64,000 bases of DNA from the NCBI RefSeq assembly GCF_902806685.2, contig NC_048549.1, positions 10,557,594 through 10,621,593 of the forward strand, written 5' to 3'. The notes beneath the pieces are model-generated. The model searched no databases. It worked only from the letters and a program-made list of their open reading frames with translations, and had not been told where the DNA came from. A program made the position numbers and the translations under genes. This DNA is from Maniola hyperantus. Its lineage: Eukaryota > Arthropoda > Insecta > Lepidoptera > Nymphalidae. Shown piece after piece: positions 50,098 through 60,556 of this stretch (its first letter is position 1; the number at the start of each line of letters is the position of its first letter).

Positions 50098-53064
50098 TTA
50101 CCGCCGTCCATGAACATTTGCAGCACCAGAGGAGCCGCCGATGCGTTGCCGGCCTTTTAGGAATTTGTTGGTCCGCCCCTTGAATAACCCCATGTTATAA
50201 TCTAGTGGGAACACCGCCGATGGGAGTTGGTTCCACAGTTTGCACGTGCGTGGAAAGAAGGATCTGGCGCAGCGGACGGTCGAAGTGCACCAGACACCCA
50301 GATGGTGAGGGTGAAATTCCTTACGGTGGCGCGCGGTGCGGTTGTAGAAAAAAGAGGGTGGAATGAGGTCAAAAAGCTCTTCAGAGCACTCCCCATTATA
50401 CAGGCGATAGAACACGCATAGAGAGCTAACGTCTCTGCGGTGCTCCAGGCTTTCCAACGAGGCGGTTAGTTTGGGATCGTCCACAAGTCGAACAGCCCGC
50501 CTTTGGATCCGATCAAATGGAAGGAGTTGGTACTGGGGTGCTCCAGCCCAAAGGTGGGAGCAGTACTCCATGTGAGGGCGGACTTGCGCCTTATAGAGTA
50601 GGAGCCTATGCTCGGGCGCGAAGTACCGCTTTGCTCTGTTGAGCACCCCAAGCTTTTTGGAGGCTAATTTGGCCTTGCTTTCCAAATGATCGCGGAATTG
50701 AACCTCGCTCGAAATGTGGACTCCAAGGATCCCAATGCTGTTGGAAGGTGTGAGGGGAGTGCTCTGAAAGAGAAGAGGCAGTGTAAAAGGGGACTTCTTG
50801 GCGGAAAACGCGCAAACCTGTGTTTTAGTTGGGTTAAATTGCACTAGGTTTTGTGCGCCCCATTCTGACACTTTACCTAGGCAGGTTTCTATGTCAGACA
50901 CAAGTTTGGCTCTACACTCCTCCAGCACTGCGCGAGAAAGCTGTGTATGTCCTTTGTACAGGGCATCACCCGTACTGTCATCCGCATAGCAATGGATGTT
51001 GTTGTGATGCAACATGTCATTGATATGCAGGATGAACAGTGTGGGCGATAGCACCGAGCCCTGAGGGACGCCAGCATTGATGGGTTTGAGTTCCGAGCAA
51101 AAACCGTCGACAGCGACCTTGATGCTGCGACCGTCAAGGAAACTGGCGACCCAATTACACAGCTTCACTGGTAGTCCGTAAGATGGTAGTTTCGATAGAA
51201 GTGCCTCACGCCAAACCCTATCAAAGGCTTTTGCAATATCAAGACTGACCGCCAGAGCCTCTCCCTTGCTGTCAATGGCTTCCGCCCAGCGGTGCGTGAG
51301 ATAAATAAGAAGATCACCAGCTAATCGGCCGTGGCGAAAACCGTATTGACGATCACTGATCAGCTGGTGCTCCTCAAGATATCCCAGCACCTGGGCGTTT
51401 ATGATTTGCTCCATGACTTTGGACAGGAGGGAGGTAATCGCGATAGGTCGATAATTTGAGGGGTCCGAATGATTGCCTTTCTTCGGAATAGGGTGAACTA
51501 AGGCAGTCTTCCACGAAGATGGAACTGTGCCGGAGGAGTAAGACAGACGGAACAGACGAGTCAGGACGGGTGTCAGCTCAGGAGCACATATTTTGAGCAC
51601 AACCGCAGGAATACCGTCCGGCCCACTCGCTTTATTGACGTCGAGAGAGAGGAGTGCCTTACGCACAGCTGTTTGGGTAAAGCGTATGTCACGCAGCGAG
51701 CTTTGACACCGCGGGATGGTAGGCGGTGTTCTCCCCCCGTCATCAAGCGTTGAATTGGCAGCAAATAGTGTGCCTAGAATTTCGGCTTTCTCTTTGGCGG
51801 TGTGGGCCAGTGTATCATCCGGTTTGCGCAAAGGTGGAAACGAGGAACGACAGAAGTTGCCTTGAATGGCTTTTGCCAGCGACCAGAACGCGCGGGAACC
51901 AGATGGCATTGCGACTAGTCTCTGTCCAATTCTGTCGACATGCTTTAATTTTGCCCTGGCAATGGCATTTTTGTAGGATCTAGAGGCAGCATTAAATTGT
52001 TTTTTCAGGATGGCGGTATTTGGTTCATTGTTGCGTTGTGCTGATAACCAGGATCGGTAAGAGGATTGCTTAAGGTTTGCAGCCCTCTTACAGGTCCCGT
52101 TAAACCATTTCTGTGCTCGCTCACCGGTGGGTATTAAAGAGTTGGGGATGAAGCAATCCATACCTTGGAGTATAGCGTCAGCAACGGCCACAGCACAGAT
52201 GTTGGGGTCATTTACGGAAAAACAAAGCTGCCCCCATGGATATGAGGCGTAGAATTCGCGGAGACCATCCCAGTCAGCTGATTTGTAATGCCAAACTCTA
52301 CGGCTACCGGTAGCACGTGTGCAAACGGATGATGGAAGTTGCACGGTGGTCTGTACCAAGCAGTGATCAGACGTCCCTAGCGGAGCATCGACACTAACTT
52401 GGTAGCCGGTAGGGTGAGTGGTGAGAAAAAGATCGAGAATAGAGGGGGTATGATCAGCGATATCGGGGATCCTAGTAGGTAGCGTAACCAGTTGGTTGAA
52501 GTCGTATGCCAGGACAAAATTATGGGCGCACCTCCCGGCGTGATCAGTGGTACGTGATCCTAGCCATTCCACATGGTGGGCATTGAAGTCCCCTAGGATC
52601 ACCACCTCGGCGGAAGGAATATGCTCCTGTATATAGTCCACTGATCTTTGGACGTGGTCGAAGAGTCGGTCCGTCTCAGCGTTTCCGCTATGGGATCTGT
52701 ACAGGCACGCATAGACTCGGGTTTGACCCCCGAAGTCCACGCGCAACCAAAGTAGAGATAGGCCCCCAACCTCTAGGGTGTACAGGCGTTGACCGCAAAT
52801 ATCCCCTCTAATATACACACACACGCCAGCGCGTGGCGAGAAGACATGTTCCAGTTTGTAGCCGGGGTAGTTTAGATACGAAGTATCGTCGGGGGGTGAG
52901 ATTTGAGTTTCAGTTAGGAATAGTATAGCTGGCTTCGCCGTTTCAAGGTGATGATGAACGGCGTTTAGGTTGGAGTGCAACCCTCTAATGTTGCAAAAGT
53001 TCACACGGAATGTGGAACGAGGCGCCGCTGTATAACGATTCTTTCTGTTAATTTTTGGCATCAT
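50098..53064 (-). CDS. Endonuclease-reverse transcriptase polyprotein of LINE
   Basis: A 988-residue uninterrupted frame from ATG at 53064. The N-terminal AP-endonuclease domain (about residues 17-235) shows FCNIRGLHSNL, FLTETQIS, VVILGDFNAHHVEWL and LGTSDHCLV, the expected Asn, Glu, Asp/Asn and Asp-His sites. The reverse transcriptase (about 470-750) shows NKASGPDGIPAVVLK, YRPIAITSLLSKVME, YGFRHGRLAGD, AVSLDIAKAFDRVW, GVPQGSVLSPTLF and the catalytic CYADDS. A C-terminal region follows, with SHLWAGAPQYQLLPFDRIQ and SFFPRTCKLWNQLPSAVFP. It nicks target DNA and copies its RNA at the nick. All catalytic motifs look intact, so this may be a recently active copy. No ORF1 (gag) with zinc knuckles was found upstream; it may be lost or absent in this family. 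Confidence 0.9.
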   Translation of the reverse strand: MMPKINRKNRYTAAPRSTFRVNFCNIRGLHSNLNAVHHHLETAKPAILFLTETQISPPDDTSYLNYPGYKLEHVFSPRAGVCVYIRGDICGQRLYTLEVGGLSLLWLRVDFGGQTRVYACLYRSHSGNAETDRLFDHVQRSVDYIQEHIPSAEVVILGDFNAHHVEWLGSRTTDHAGRCAHNFVLAYDFNQLVTLPTRIPDIADHTPSILDLFLTTHPTGYQVSVDAPLGTSDHCLVQTTVQLPSSVCTRATGSRRVWHYKSADWDGLREFYASYPWGQLCFSVNDPNICAVAVADAILQGMDCFIPNSLIPTGERAQKWFNGTCKRAANLKQSSYRSWLSAQRNNEPNTAILKKQFNAASRSYKNAIARAKLKHVDRIGQRLVAMPSGSRAFWSLAKAIQGNFCRSSFPPLRKPDDTLAHTAKEKAEILGTLFAANSTLDDGGRTPPTIPRCQSSLRDIRFTQTAVRKALLSLDVNKASGPDGIPAVVLKICAPELTPVLTRLFRLSYSSGTVPSSWKTALVHPIPKKGNHSDPSNYRPIAITSLLSKVMEQIINAQVLGYLEEHQLISDRQYGFRHGRLAGDLLIYLTHRWAEAIDSKGEALAVSLDIAKAFDRVWREALLSKLPSYGLPVKLCNWVASFLDGRSIKVAVDGFCSELKPINAGVPQGSVLSPTLFILHINDMLHHNNIHCYADDSTGDALYKGHTQLSRAVLEECRAKLVSDIETCLGKVSEWGAQNLVQFNPTKTQVCAFSAKKSPFTLPLLFQSTPLTPSNSIGILGVHISSEVQFRDHLESKAKLASKKLGVLNRAKRYFAPEHRLLLYKAQVRPHMEYCSHLWAGAPQYQLLPFDRIQRRAVRLVDDPKLTASLESLEHRRDVSSLCVFYRLYNGECSEELFDLIPPSFFYNRTARHRKEFHPHHLGVWCTSTVRCARSFFPRTCKLWNQLPSAVFPLDYNMGLFKGRTNKFLKGRQRIGGSSGAANVHGRR

Positions 53065-53760
53065 GTGTGTATATTAGGGGTTGATCGAAGAGGGGACCGG
53101 GTTGACGAATGTTGTAACAACGGTGGTCTCCAAGTCAAAGATGTGGAGTCAGCCGCTCCCGATCACGCAGGTAGAGTGAGTTACTGGCACGGGGGACGGA
53201 AGGGCCCCCAATCCGATCCGTTGAATGACCGGCGGGTTCCACTCCGGTCTCCCACTCCGGCACTCCGGTCATTCACCGGGCTTTTTTCGTCGGCGGCGGG
53301 GCAGCCTCCTAGGTCGGGAATCCTAGGTTCGGGCCCCCTACGGACCAACGGGCGGCCAGCGGACAACCGTTTCATCGGGTCTCCCTGGACCCCGCGCCAA
53401 TATATCACGCCTACGGATACGAGAGGGCCTAATTCTCCACGACGGACCCAATGGCCACAGGAATTACACTATTCGGGGGGATGGGAGGGGGAACTGGCTC
53501 TCCAGCTCGCAGCCGGAACGCACAGGGTGCTTTGCGGCTGGTTACGACTGGAGTGTGGTCGCTAGCCAGGCGGATTCGGGATAGAATCCTACCACGAAGC
53601 AGACATACCATAGTGATTACGCTGTGCGGTATAAATACAGCGACCCATGAATGGGACTGGGAGCGTCAGAGCCTCGTTAGCTGATTGGCAGGGTGCACCA
53701 CGGGCAGGTGAGGTTGACTTTGGCCACTAGGATGGAATTCGGGCCACTTACACCCCAAAT
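53065..53760 (-). other. GC-rich 5' region of the LINE
   Basis: Strongly GC-rich compared with the flanks. Contains CCGGCGGGTTCCACTCCGG and the related CCGGTCATTCACCGGGC. Short open frames on both strands have no recognised domain. Probably the 5' UTR and internal promoter. Confidence 0.5.
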
Positions 53761-53844
53761 TTATCGACGTCAATCAACTTGCAGTACTTAATGTTTGCTT
53801 TACTTTTATTAGAATGTGCGGACCGACTTATTTATACAAGCTAC

Positions 53845-54066
53845 TAGCTAATGCCCGCGACTTCGCCCGCGTCGAATTAGGATTTTAAAAATCCCGTGGG
53901 AACTCTTTGATTTTCCGGGATAAAAAGTAGCCTATGTCACTCTCCAGGTCTTTATCTATACCCATTACCCATGCAAAAAATCGTCAATCCGTTGCACCGT
54001 TGCAACGTGATTGAAGGACAAACCAACAAACAAACACACTTTCGAATTTATAATAAGGGTACTGAT
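53845..54066 (+). repeat. RTE-type 3' tail repeat
   Basis: CTAGCTAATGCCCGCGACTT to CACTTTCGAATTTATAATAA, complete. Confidence 0.85.
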
Positions 54067-54082
54067 TCATACAAGCATTATA

Positions 54083-54155
54083 CTGGGTGTAACCATAACG
54101 CTGGCAAAAACGAAGACAGGTGATACTTCTGATAATAATCAGTGATATGATACCA
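54083..54155 (+). mobile_element. Left part of split CAGGGTGTAACC MITE
   Basis: CTGGGTGTAACCATAACGCT and GATATGATACCACAAAAA match 49073-49150. It stops at an inserted repeat. Confidence 0.75.
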
Positions 54156-54595
54156 CAAAAAAAACCGGCCAAGTGCGAGTCAAACTCACGCACCGAGGGT
54201 TCCGTATTACAGTCGTATTTTTTCGAAATTTTGCAAGATAAATCAAAAACTATTATGCATAAGAATAAATAAAAAAATTCTTAGAATTTACAGGTAACGC
54301 CCTTTCATAGGATACCCCACTTTTTTTTTTTTTTTTTTTTGTATAGTAATCTTACTTTAAAAGTGGAAAGTACTAATTATTTATTCATGAACACATTTTA
54401 ATTGTTTTTTTTCGTGATGTAAACACAAATTCACGGTTTTCAGATTTTTCCCCATATGTCTGCTATAAGACCTGCCTACCTGCCAAATTTCATGATTCTA
54501 GGTCAACTGGAAGTACCCTGTAGGTTTTTTGACAAACAGACAGACAGACAACGAAGTGATCCTATAAGGGTTCCTTCTTTTCTTTTGAGGAACGG
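54155..54595 (+). mobile_element. GGCCAAGTGCGAGTC-family repeat inside MITE
   Basis: AAAACCGGCCAAGTGCGAGT to ATCCTATAAGGGTTCC, with a poly-T run at 54312-54340. Confidence 0.75.
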
Positions 54596-54596
54596 A

Positions 54597-54732
54597 AAGC
54601 TTTTGCCTTTTTCCACTTCTTGATACGCCTTACTCACAACCTTGAATGGGAAGCTGGAAGAAATCTCTGTTTAGAGATAAGCATTTCCGATGTAACTTAA
54701 TTTATTATTACTTTGTAACTACAATTTTTGGT

Positions 54733-54763
<31 letters not shown>
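54597..54763 (+). mobile_element. LINE 3' end with poly-A
   Basis: ACTTCTTGATACGCCTTACT, GGAAGAAATCTCTGTTTAGA and GATAAGCATTTCCGATG, then a ~25-base A run at 54738-54764. Resembles the Jockey/CR1 3' UTR stem-loop type. Confidence 0.55.
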
Positions 54764-54766
<3 letters not shown>

Positions 54767-54975
54767 CTAAAAACGCGTAAAGAACGTGAAAATAAAATAA
54801 AAAATCATATATTTTGTAAAATTTCACGATATATTGAAGGTTGGCGGCCTTTTAAGGCGCAATAGATATCTGTTGCTAACTTACTACTACTCGTTATTGC
54901 CCTGCCGTGCGAAGCTGCCAGTTTCCCCAACTTCGTAGTTTATTAATGACATGACGTGTTTTTCATGCATCCCTT
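54764..54975. other. Possible MITE continuation then unknown sequence
   Basis: AAACGCGTAAAGAACG and ATATTTTGTAAAATTTCACG match the interior of the MITE at 49073-49440 (49160-49205). The right MITE end is not found. The remainder is unrecognised. Confidence 0.45.
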
Positions 54976-55385
54976 TTCATTATCATCATAATCAACCATT
55001 GATATTGAAAGGGCCAGTAAATCCATTGTCAGCTCACTATGAAGCAAGGGTCTACTTATTTATAAAGTATTGAACAAAAACATAGAGTCGAATTGAGAAC
55101 CTCCTCTTTTTTTTAAGTCGGTTAAAAAGGATAACAATGATAAGACGTAACTAATAGAACATAATTTAAAAATTATTGAGTGAGAGGGCGATCGTATTAG
55201 GTCACTAAAAGTAAAAAAGGTTTTAACAGGTCTCCTCTCAGTATGAGAAGGATTGTGGCCATAGTCTACCACGCTGGCCAAGTGCGGATTGGCAGACTTC
55301 ACACACATTTGAGACACTACACACCTTATGAAGAACTTTCAGGTATGCAAGTTTCCTCACGGTCGGGTCCTTCACCGTTAACTTT
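54976..55385 (-). repeat. Diverged SINE of GATGAT-tail family, interrupted
   Basis: Ends match the family (CATCATAATCAACC; GGTCTCCTCTCAGTATGAGA; TTTCCTCACGGTC). The middle (about 55060-55220) is foreign and includes GAATTGAGAACCTCC and AAGTCGGTTAAAAAGG of the AACCGACTT repeat. Confidence 0.6.
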
Positions 55386-55389
55386 CTTA

Positions 55390-56510
55390 ATAGGAGTATA
55401 ATTTACCTAACTACCTGCGTAGCTTTTGCCTTCGGCTTTGTAAGCGTGAAATTCTGGTTACATTGAAATTTGATAATATACTTAATAATTATGTTCTGAC
55501 TATTTGACATTATAGTAGACTAGGCTTTACATAAACATCTTACACAAAAACTTGAAATTTAATACAGAGTTGATCTACTAAGTTTTTGTTTATGCTCAGT
55601 TTTCTTTAAAAAAATTGTTTTTAAAATAACTTACATACATGATTAAGGCTAACACAGGCTGTGGCATCCCTCATGAAGCTTTCAGTGTAGAGAGAGCGTC
55701 GGTTGTAGTCACATGTGCGCTACGGCGTAGCACCGTAGCTCGTAGTCGCTACGAACGAGCAACTCGTCGACCAAAAGTGAACCAAAGTGAATGTTTTTGC
55801 ATTAAAATACAAATAAATAAATATTAAATAAATGTGAATATAAATATTTGGTTTTCGGTTTAGAATTTATTTTGCTGTGAATTTTGTAAGTAAGATATAA
55901 TTTAGAATCAATACTTTTATACGAGAATGCTGTACGTCCTAAAACTATTACTTATGTAGATTAAATATTTATCTTTCAAAACTTTATAGCCAAAATTAAT
56001 AGTAAATAATCAGTATATCGGTGATCTATCGATAAGTTTAGCAACGTTCTTATATTTTGTTTAAAATTTTATAATCTTTTCTTGACTAATAACGTTGTGA
56101 AGTAACTTATCGACAAATTACGGATAAAATAATGATTGTTGATTTTGGCCTTTAGAAAGTTCGGTTTTATAGATAGAAATAGGTGTATATTTTTAAAACA
56201 GCATTTGACATTTAAATTTGATTTAAATTTCGCACATAAAATGGAAAATTCAAAATAGCCTTCATTCCATAATTGTGTTTTGTAAGTAGGCTCTTTCATA
56301 TTTAAACACAGTTTATATTATTTCGTATTTTGCGATGCATAAGCATTTAATATGTATTTGTAATTAAAAAGTTTGCTTAAGCTTAAAACCAGACTGTAAA
56401 ACTTTTTACATTTGCGTGGTAATCTAAATAGCTTGAGAGTTGCTAAATATATTAGAGCAGCCAAAAAGTCTCAATCTCGAATTGGTTTACATTTTCACCA
56501 AACGCTTTCG
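55390..56510. other. Intergenic, nothing recognised
   Basis: AT-rich. A small inverted repeat GCTACGGCGTAGCACCGTAG lies at 55721-55740. No gene. Confidence 0.4.
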
Positions 56511-56514
56511 ACAT

Positions 56515-56632
56515 TCTGTCTGGTTTAGTTTGTTGGAAGGTGTTGGCCGTGGCTATTTATAACCCTACCGAAAAAGCTATACCGCCAAGCGATTATGCCT
56601 TTCGGTACGATACCTTTTAGAAACAGATTCAT
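56515..56632 (+). repeat. Tail of third SINE family
   Basis: TGGCCGTGGCTATTTATAAC, CCCTACCGAAAAAGC and CGGTACGATACC match the reverse strand of 60340-60425. Confidence 0.6.
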
Positions 56633-56833
56633 CATCATCATGATCAACCCATCACTACAGAGCACTCAGGCATGCAGGTTTCCTCACGATGTTTTCCTTC
56701 ACCGTTAAAGCAAGTGATATTTAATTATTAAAAACGCACATAGCTCCGAAAAGTTAGAGGTGCGTGCCCGGGGTCGAACCCCCGACCTCCGATCAGAAGG
56801 CGGACGTCCTACCGACTAGGCCATAACACCTTT
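56633..56833 (-). mobile_element. tRNA-derived SINE (second family), internal deletion
   Basis: CATCATCATGATCAACCCAT then directly GAGCACTCAGGCATGCAGGT: about 110 bp of body missing. The head is intact with GGGTCGAACCCCCGACCTCC. Confidence 0.8.
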
Positions 56834-56834
56834 T

Positions 56835-57190
56835 TTATAAAAAAACAGATTAATGTATGAAAATTACCATAACCCTTCCAGGTTAGCCCGCTTATATCTT
56901 TGCATCGTCATTTACAAAACATAAAAGTGTCTGAGTCCGTGTAACATTGAAACTCCGCGAATTTGAGTGCACTGGGTACATAAGTCCCAGTATTAGAAGA
57001 TTTATGAAGGTTCTTGCTCCACAGCCTAGTACTCAATGTCTGCAGTGAATGTTTTAGAAACATTTCAGTATTCTTAGATATTCTGCAAGGAATTATTTAT
57101 GGATTCACCGCGGTCGCCTTCCGTTGGTCTACGAGGACCTTTCGCTGCTTTAGAATTCGTAAACTTATAGGTTTTATACTATACTACTTA
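56835..57190. other. Intergenic, nothing recognised
   Basis: No gene or known repeat seen. Confidence 0.4.
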
Positions 57191-57191
57191 A

Positions 57192-57515
57192 GATGATGTC
57201 TGCGACTTCGTCTGCGTGGATTTAAGTTTTTTAATAACTTATTTTCTACTTGATTTATTTTACAAAAAATATATTGTGTTATTTCGCGAAACTCAATAAT
57301 ATATAGACCATTATTTAATCTATGATATATAGACATCTGAATCACAGAATACTTTAAAACGTGTCTGATACGAAACATTAAGGTGTGGAATTGCCCTTCC
57401 GGTGTCGGTGTGTCCTGCCACCTATAACCTAAATACCTTCCAAGCAAGAGTGAAAAACAAACAGATAGACAGACAGACAGACAGACACACTTTCGCATTT
57501 ATAACATTAGTATGG
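57192..57515 (+). repeat. RTE-type tail repeat with insertion
   Basis: ATGTCTGCGACTTCGTCTGC at the left and GACAGACACACTTTCGCATT at the right; the centre (57230-57420) does not match the family. Confidence 0.55.
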
Positions 57516-57846
57516 AAGTATGGATTAAGGGTACATACCACGGTTAATTTGATGATTTTGATTTGTCGATATTTCGTGCACGAAATAGGCTTAAAATCAC
57601 GAGAGGACAATGTTTCACAGTCAACAGAGACTTTTATTGCAATAAGTTTTATCTCTTTTGATTAATGTGTGAGCATTGTACGTACAGTGTGAACGGAAAC
57701 GCTTGAGCTGCCTTTTCTACACACTCGCAGATATATCGTAGACCTTATAGTATCTGCCATCTTTCAAAACTTATGAACCAGGAAATAGAATGCTTGGCGT
57801 GGAATGGAATTGATAGTTCAATAATTCGATAAATGTAGGTAGGTCT
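57516..57846. other. Intergenic, nothing recognised
   Basis: No gene or known repeat seen. Confidence 0.4.
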
Positions 57847-57847
57847 C

Positions 57848-58245
57848 ATCATCATCATCATCAAATAAAGACTGCTGGCCATAGGTCTCTTGTAGGGACT
57901 TCCACACTCCACGGTCTTGCGCCGCCTGTATCCAGCGGCTTCGTGAAACTTGTTAGATGTCATCTATCCGCTTAGTAAGAGGTCTTCCAACACTGTGCCT
58001 TGCGGTGCTAGGTCGCCATTCTGGCACCTTGGGACTTCAACATCTATCGGGTTTTCTGAACTATGTGTCCAGCCCATTGCCACTTCAATAAAAAAAAATA
58101 GCTATATTGGCTCTGTTTCCCCTACAGATTCTGATTTGATCACGTAGAGAAACTCTCCAAGTATAGACTTCGCCCGCTGATTGACTCTGAGCTTTGTTAG
58201 GAAGCGCATAGTTAGCGACAATGTCTCGCATCTATATAGGTACCT
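57848..58245 (-). mobile_element. RTE-type LINE ORF2 C-terminal fragment
   Basis: Reverse strand of GTAGGGACTTCCACACTCCA, CTTGCGCCGCCTGTATCCAG, GGTCGCCATTCTGGCACCTT and TTGATCACGTAGAGAAACTC: the VAGSRWMQAAQDRGVW region with lesions and an ATGATGATGATGA end. Confidence 0.7.
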
Positions 58246-58374
58246 ATATCATAGAGTTAAAGAAAGTGATATTTAATTGCTTAAGTTAGAGGTACCTACT
58301 CGAGATCGAACACCCGACCTCCCGAATAGAAGGCGAACGTATTAAGACGTTCGCCTCCTATTCGGGAGGTTGGG

Positions 58375-58485
58375 TAGAATAGAATAGAATAGAAAATGTT
58401 TTTTATTCATGTAAACTTTTTACAAGTGCTTATGAATAGTCAGGTAGTTTTAATTTACCACTGGTTCGGAATGCTGTTCCAACCG
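58375..58485 (-). repeat. Interspersed repeat, GGTTCGGAA family
   Basis: AGAATAGAATAGAA repeat, then TTTTTATTCATGTAAACTTT, ACAAGTGCTTATGAATAGTC and CCACTGGTTCGGAATGC. Confidence 0.55.
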
Positions 58486-59288
58486 GGTGTCTACTATCAC
58501 TAGGATATCACGACTCTGGCGAATGGCATTAATCTCAGCATACATCAGACATACATAAATCAAATGTAAGCAAACGTCACGCAATAAAACTTCCGATGCT
58601 TCTGTCGACGCGACGTCGAAAACGTTTTACAATCCTTCCTCTTCCAACGTCCGCGTCGTCACGTACGATCTGGATAGAGATTCAGACTAATGATCATCGT
58701 TTTTACCTAAACGTCCTTGGTAATAGGAGAACATACTTTTAACACGCATCGCGACATAAAAAAAGGGCTGGAGCACACAACTACGTGCGATGTAAAACTG
58801 TCCAACACAAGTTCAATTGTTTCTTATAAGTTGTCGCAATCTCCCGATGCAGCTTAACTGTAAGTATACAGTCGTGTTTTTCCCAAAATGTTTTCAGTAA
58901 AATTAATAAAAATCTGCGCTTGCTACGCTTGCGCTTTTAATGGAAATAAAATAAAAGTACACTGTTTCGTTTTTGTGAAATCATTTCCAACCAAAATGGC
59001 CTAAAATTGTAATAAAAATGAGTCAAAGTGAGTCTAGTAGTAAGTCTAGTGGCGTGGCATGGCGTGTATAAAGTATGTTTCCATCTTTAGTTACCTACAC
59101 ACAGTCGTTTCGAAGTTACGCACGTAGAACGGTTAAATGGATTATTGAGCCATTTCAAGGATAACTTTTTAGATTCAGGCGATTTTGTATTTTATATAGG
59201 TAATAATAGGAATTTGGATTTTCTTTTTTTGTTATTACGACGCCGCGCGCCGTTATGGCAACTTTGCAGTTTATGGCTAATGAGTAGG
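58486..59288. other. Intergenic, nothing recognised
   Basis: No gene or known repeat seen. Confidence 0.4.
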
Positions 59289-59290
59289 TA

Positions 59291-59464
59291 TAGTCCGTCT
59301 GCGACAGATCGAGATGGCAATCGGGGAGGGAACGTCTCGCATACCTGCACAGCCCCCGCGCTAACCAGGCGCGCGCAGGTGAGTGCGGGTGACGTGCGGG
59401 TGTGCGAGGCGCCCCCCCCCCCCCGTCTCATACCCCGATGGCCATCTCAACTTGTCGCGTACTA
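59291..59464. mobile_element. MITE, CGCGACAGG family, best copy
   Basis: TAGTCCGTCTGCGACAGATC then GAGATGGCAATCGGGG at left; CCCCGATGGCCATCTCAACT then TGTCGCGTACTA at right. TA on both sides; 174 bp; core with a C run. Confidence 0.88.
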
Positions 59465-59496
59465 TAGGTACGTGATCAACATATTATTGATAATAT

Positions 59497-59786
59497 TCAA
59501 CTCCAGATCCGGCTCACTACTGAGAATTGGTCTCCTCTCAGAATGAAAAGGTTTTGGCTATAGTCCACCACGCTGGCCAGGTGCAAATTGACAGCTTCAC
59601 AGTATAACATAATGAAGAACTCGCGGCATGCAGGTTTCTTCAAGTTTTCCTTCACCTTTAAAGCAAGTGATTTAAATCTTAAAACTCACTGTATAACTTA
59701 GAAAAGTTAGAGGTGCGTGCCCGGAATCGAACCCCCAACCCTCCAATTAGAAGAATCTTAACCACTAGGCTACCACCGCTCCACAT
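59497..59786 (-). mobile_element. tRNA-derived SINE (second family), degenerate
   Basis: ATCCGGCTCACTACTGAGAA, CCACCACGCTGGCCAGGTGC and a head with GGAATCGAACCCCCAACC. Confidence 0.75.
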
Positions 59787-60039
59787 CACTACTCATCTGT
59801 AATTTGTTTCACATGGTATAAACCAATATTTCACTTGTACAATTGAATTTCCCGAGTAACGGTAGGTACCTACAAACTTGTACGGGAAAAGGTAAACTTT
59901 TCTTCTGTGTTATGACAAGTAATATTTGTCTCAATAAAGCAAGTTATTATATTCTCAGGAGACCGCCCTTGTCTTACTTTATTTATATTATAGTAAATCT
60001 TGACAACCAGATTGTTTTGGCTTCCCTGTCGCAGTGATC

Positions 60040-60165
60040 ATAATTTATTTTATTTTATTCACATACAAGTTAGCCCTTGACTGCGATCTCACCTGGTGGT
60101 AAGTGATGATGCAGTCTAAGATGGGAGCGGGCTATGCTGGAAGGAGTATGGTAGTTTTATTAAGC
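60040..60165 (-). repeat. Lepidopteran LINE 3'-end repeat
   Basis: ACAAGTTAGCCCTTGACTGC, GATCTCACCTGGTGGTAAGT and ATGCAGTCTAAGATGG; recognised as a common dispersed repeat, probably a LINE 3' end read from the reverse strand. Confidence 0.5.
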
Positions 60166-60172
60166 CCTTATT

Positions 60173-60337
60173 TCTTTATAAAAGAATATTAACCAAGTTG
60201 CTGACTAATATATTCCACTTTCCCCTCCAATTAAGCTTTAAGCTTGTGTTAGGACAATAGTGAAACAGGTGGGATTTGAACCGGCGACCTTTCGATTTTC
60301 AGTCCGCTCCTTTAACCGTTGAGCTATCGAGGCTCTA
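60173..60337 (-). mobile_element. tRNA-Phe-derived SINE, copy 4 (old)
   Basis: GGGATTTGAACCGGCGACCT, TTCGATTTTCAGTCCGC and TTGAGCTATCGAGGCTC on +; the most diverged of the four copies, tail hairpin decayed. Confidence 0.8.
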
Positions 60338-60556
60338 TCTATTGGTTTCTACACGGCATCGTACCGGAACGCTAAATCGCTTGGCAGCACGGCTTTGTCG
60401 GTAGGGTGGTAATAAGCCACGACCAAAGCGTCCCACCAAATCAGACCAGAGAAAATTTAGAAATTTTAAAATTCCAAATTTCACCTGCCGGGAATCGAAT
60501 CTGGTACCTCCCACTAATAAGACCACAGCTCACCACTGCCCCACGGAGGTCGTCAT
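60338..60556 (-). mobile_element. tRNA-derived SINE (third family)
   Basis: Reverse strand: head CTCCGTGGGGCAGTGGTGAG, B box GATTCGATTCCCGGCAGG, tail CCCTACCGACAAAGCCGTGC and CGGTACGATGCCGTG. Abuts the previous SINE directly. Confidence 0.75.

Larger units (their letters stand above)
50028..53760 (-). mobile_element. Near-complete non-LTR retrotransposon (Jockey/CR1-like)
   Basis: On the - strand: GC-rich 5' region (about 53065-53760), one 988-codon frame (50098-53064), a short 3' UTR with AACATCAGGTGACCCGCCTG and a poly-A tail (the T run at 50028-50049). Target duplication not identified, so the right boundary is approximate. A relative of its 3' end is at 61950-62010. Confidence 0.8.

Noticed and set aside
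52975..53565. 196-codon + strand open frame
   Set aside because: GC-rich antisense frame over the 5' region of the LINE; no recognised domain.
59145..59546. 133-codon open frame
   Set aside because: Mostly the GC-rich interior of the MITE at 59291-59464.
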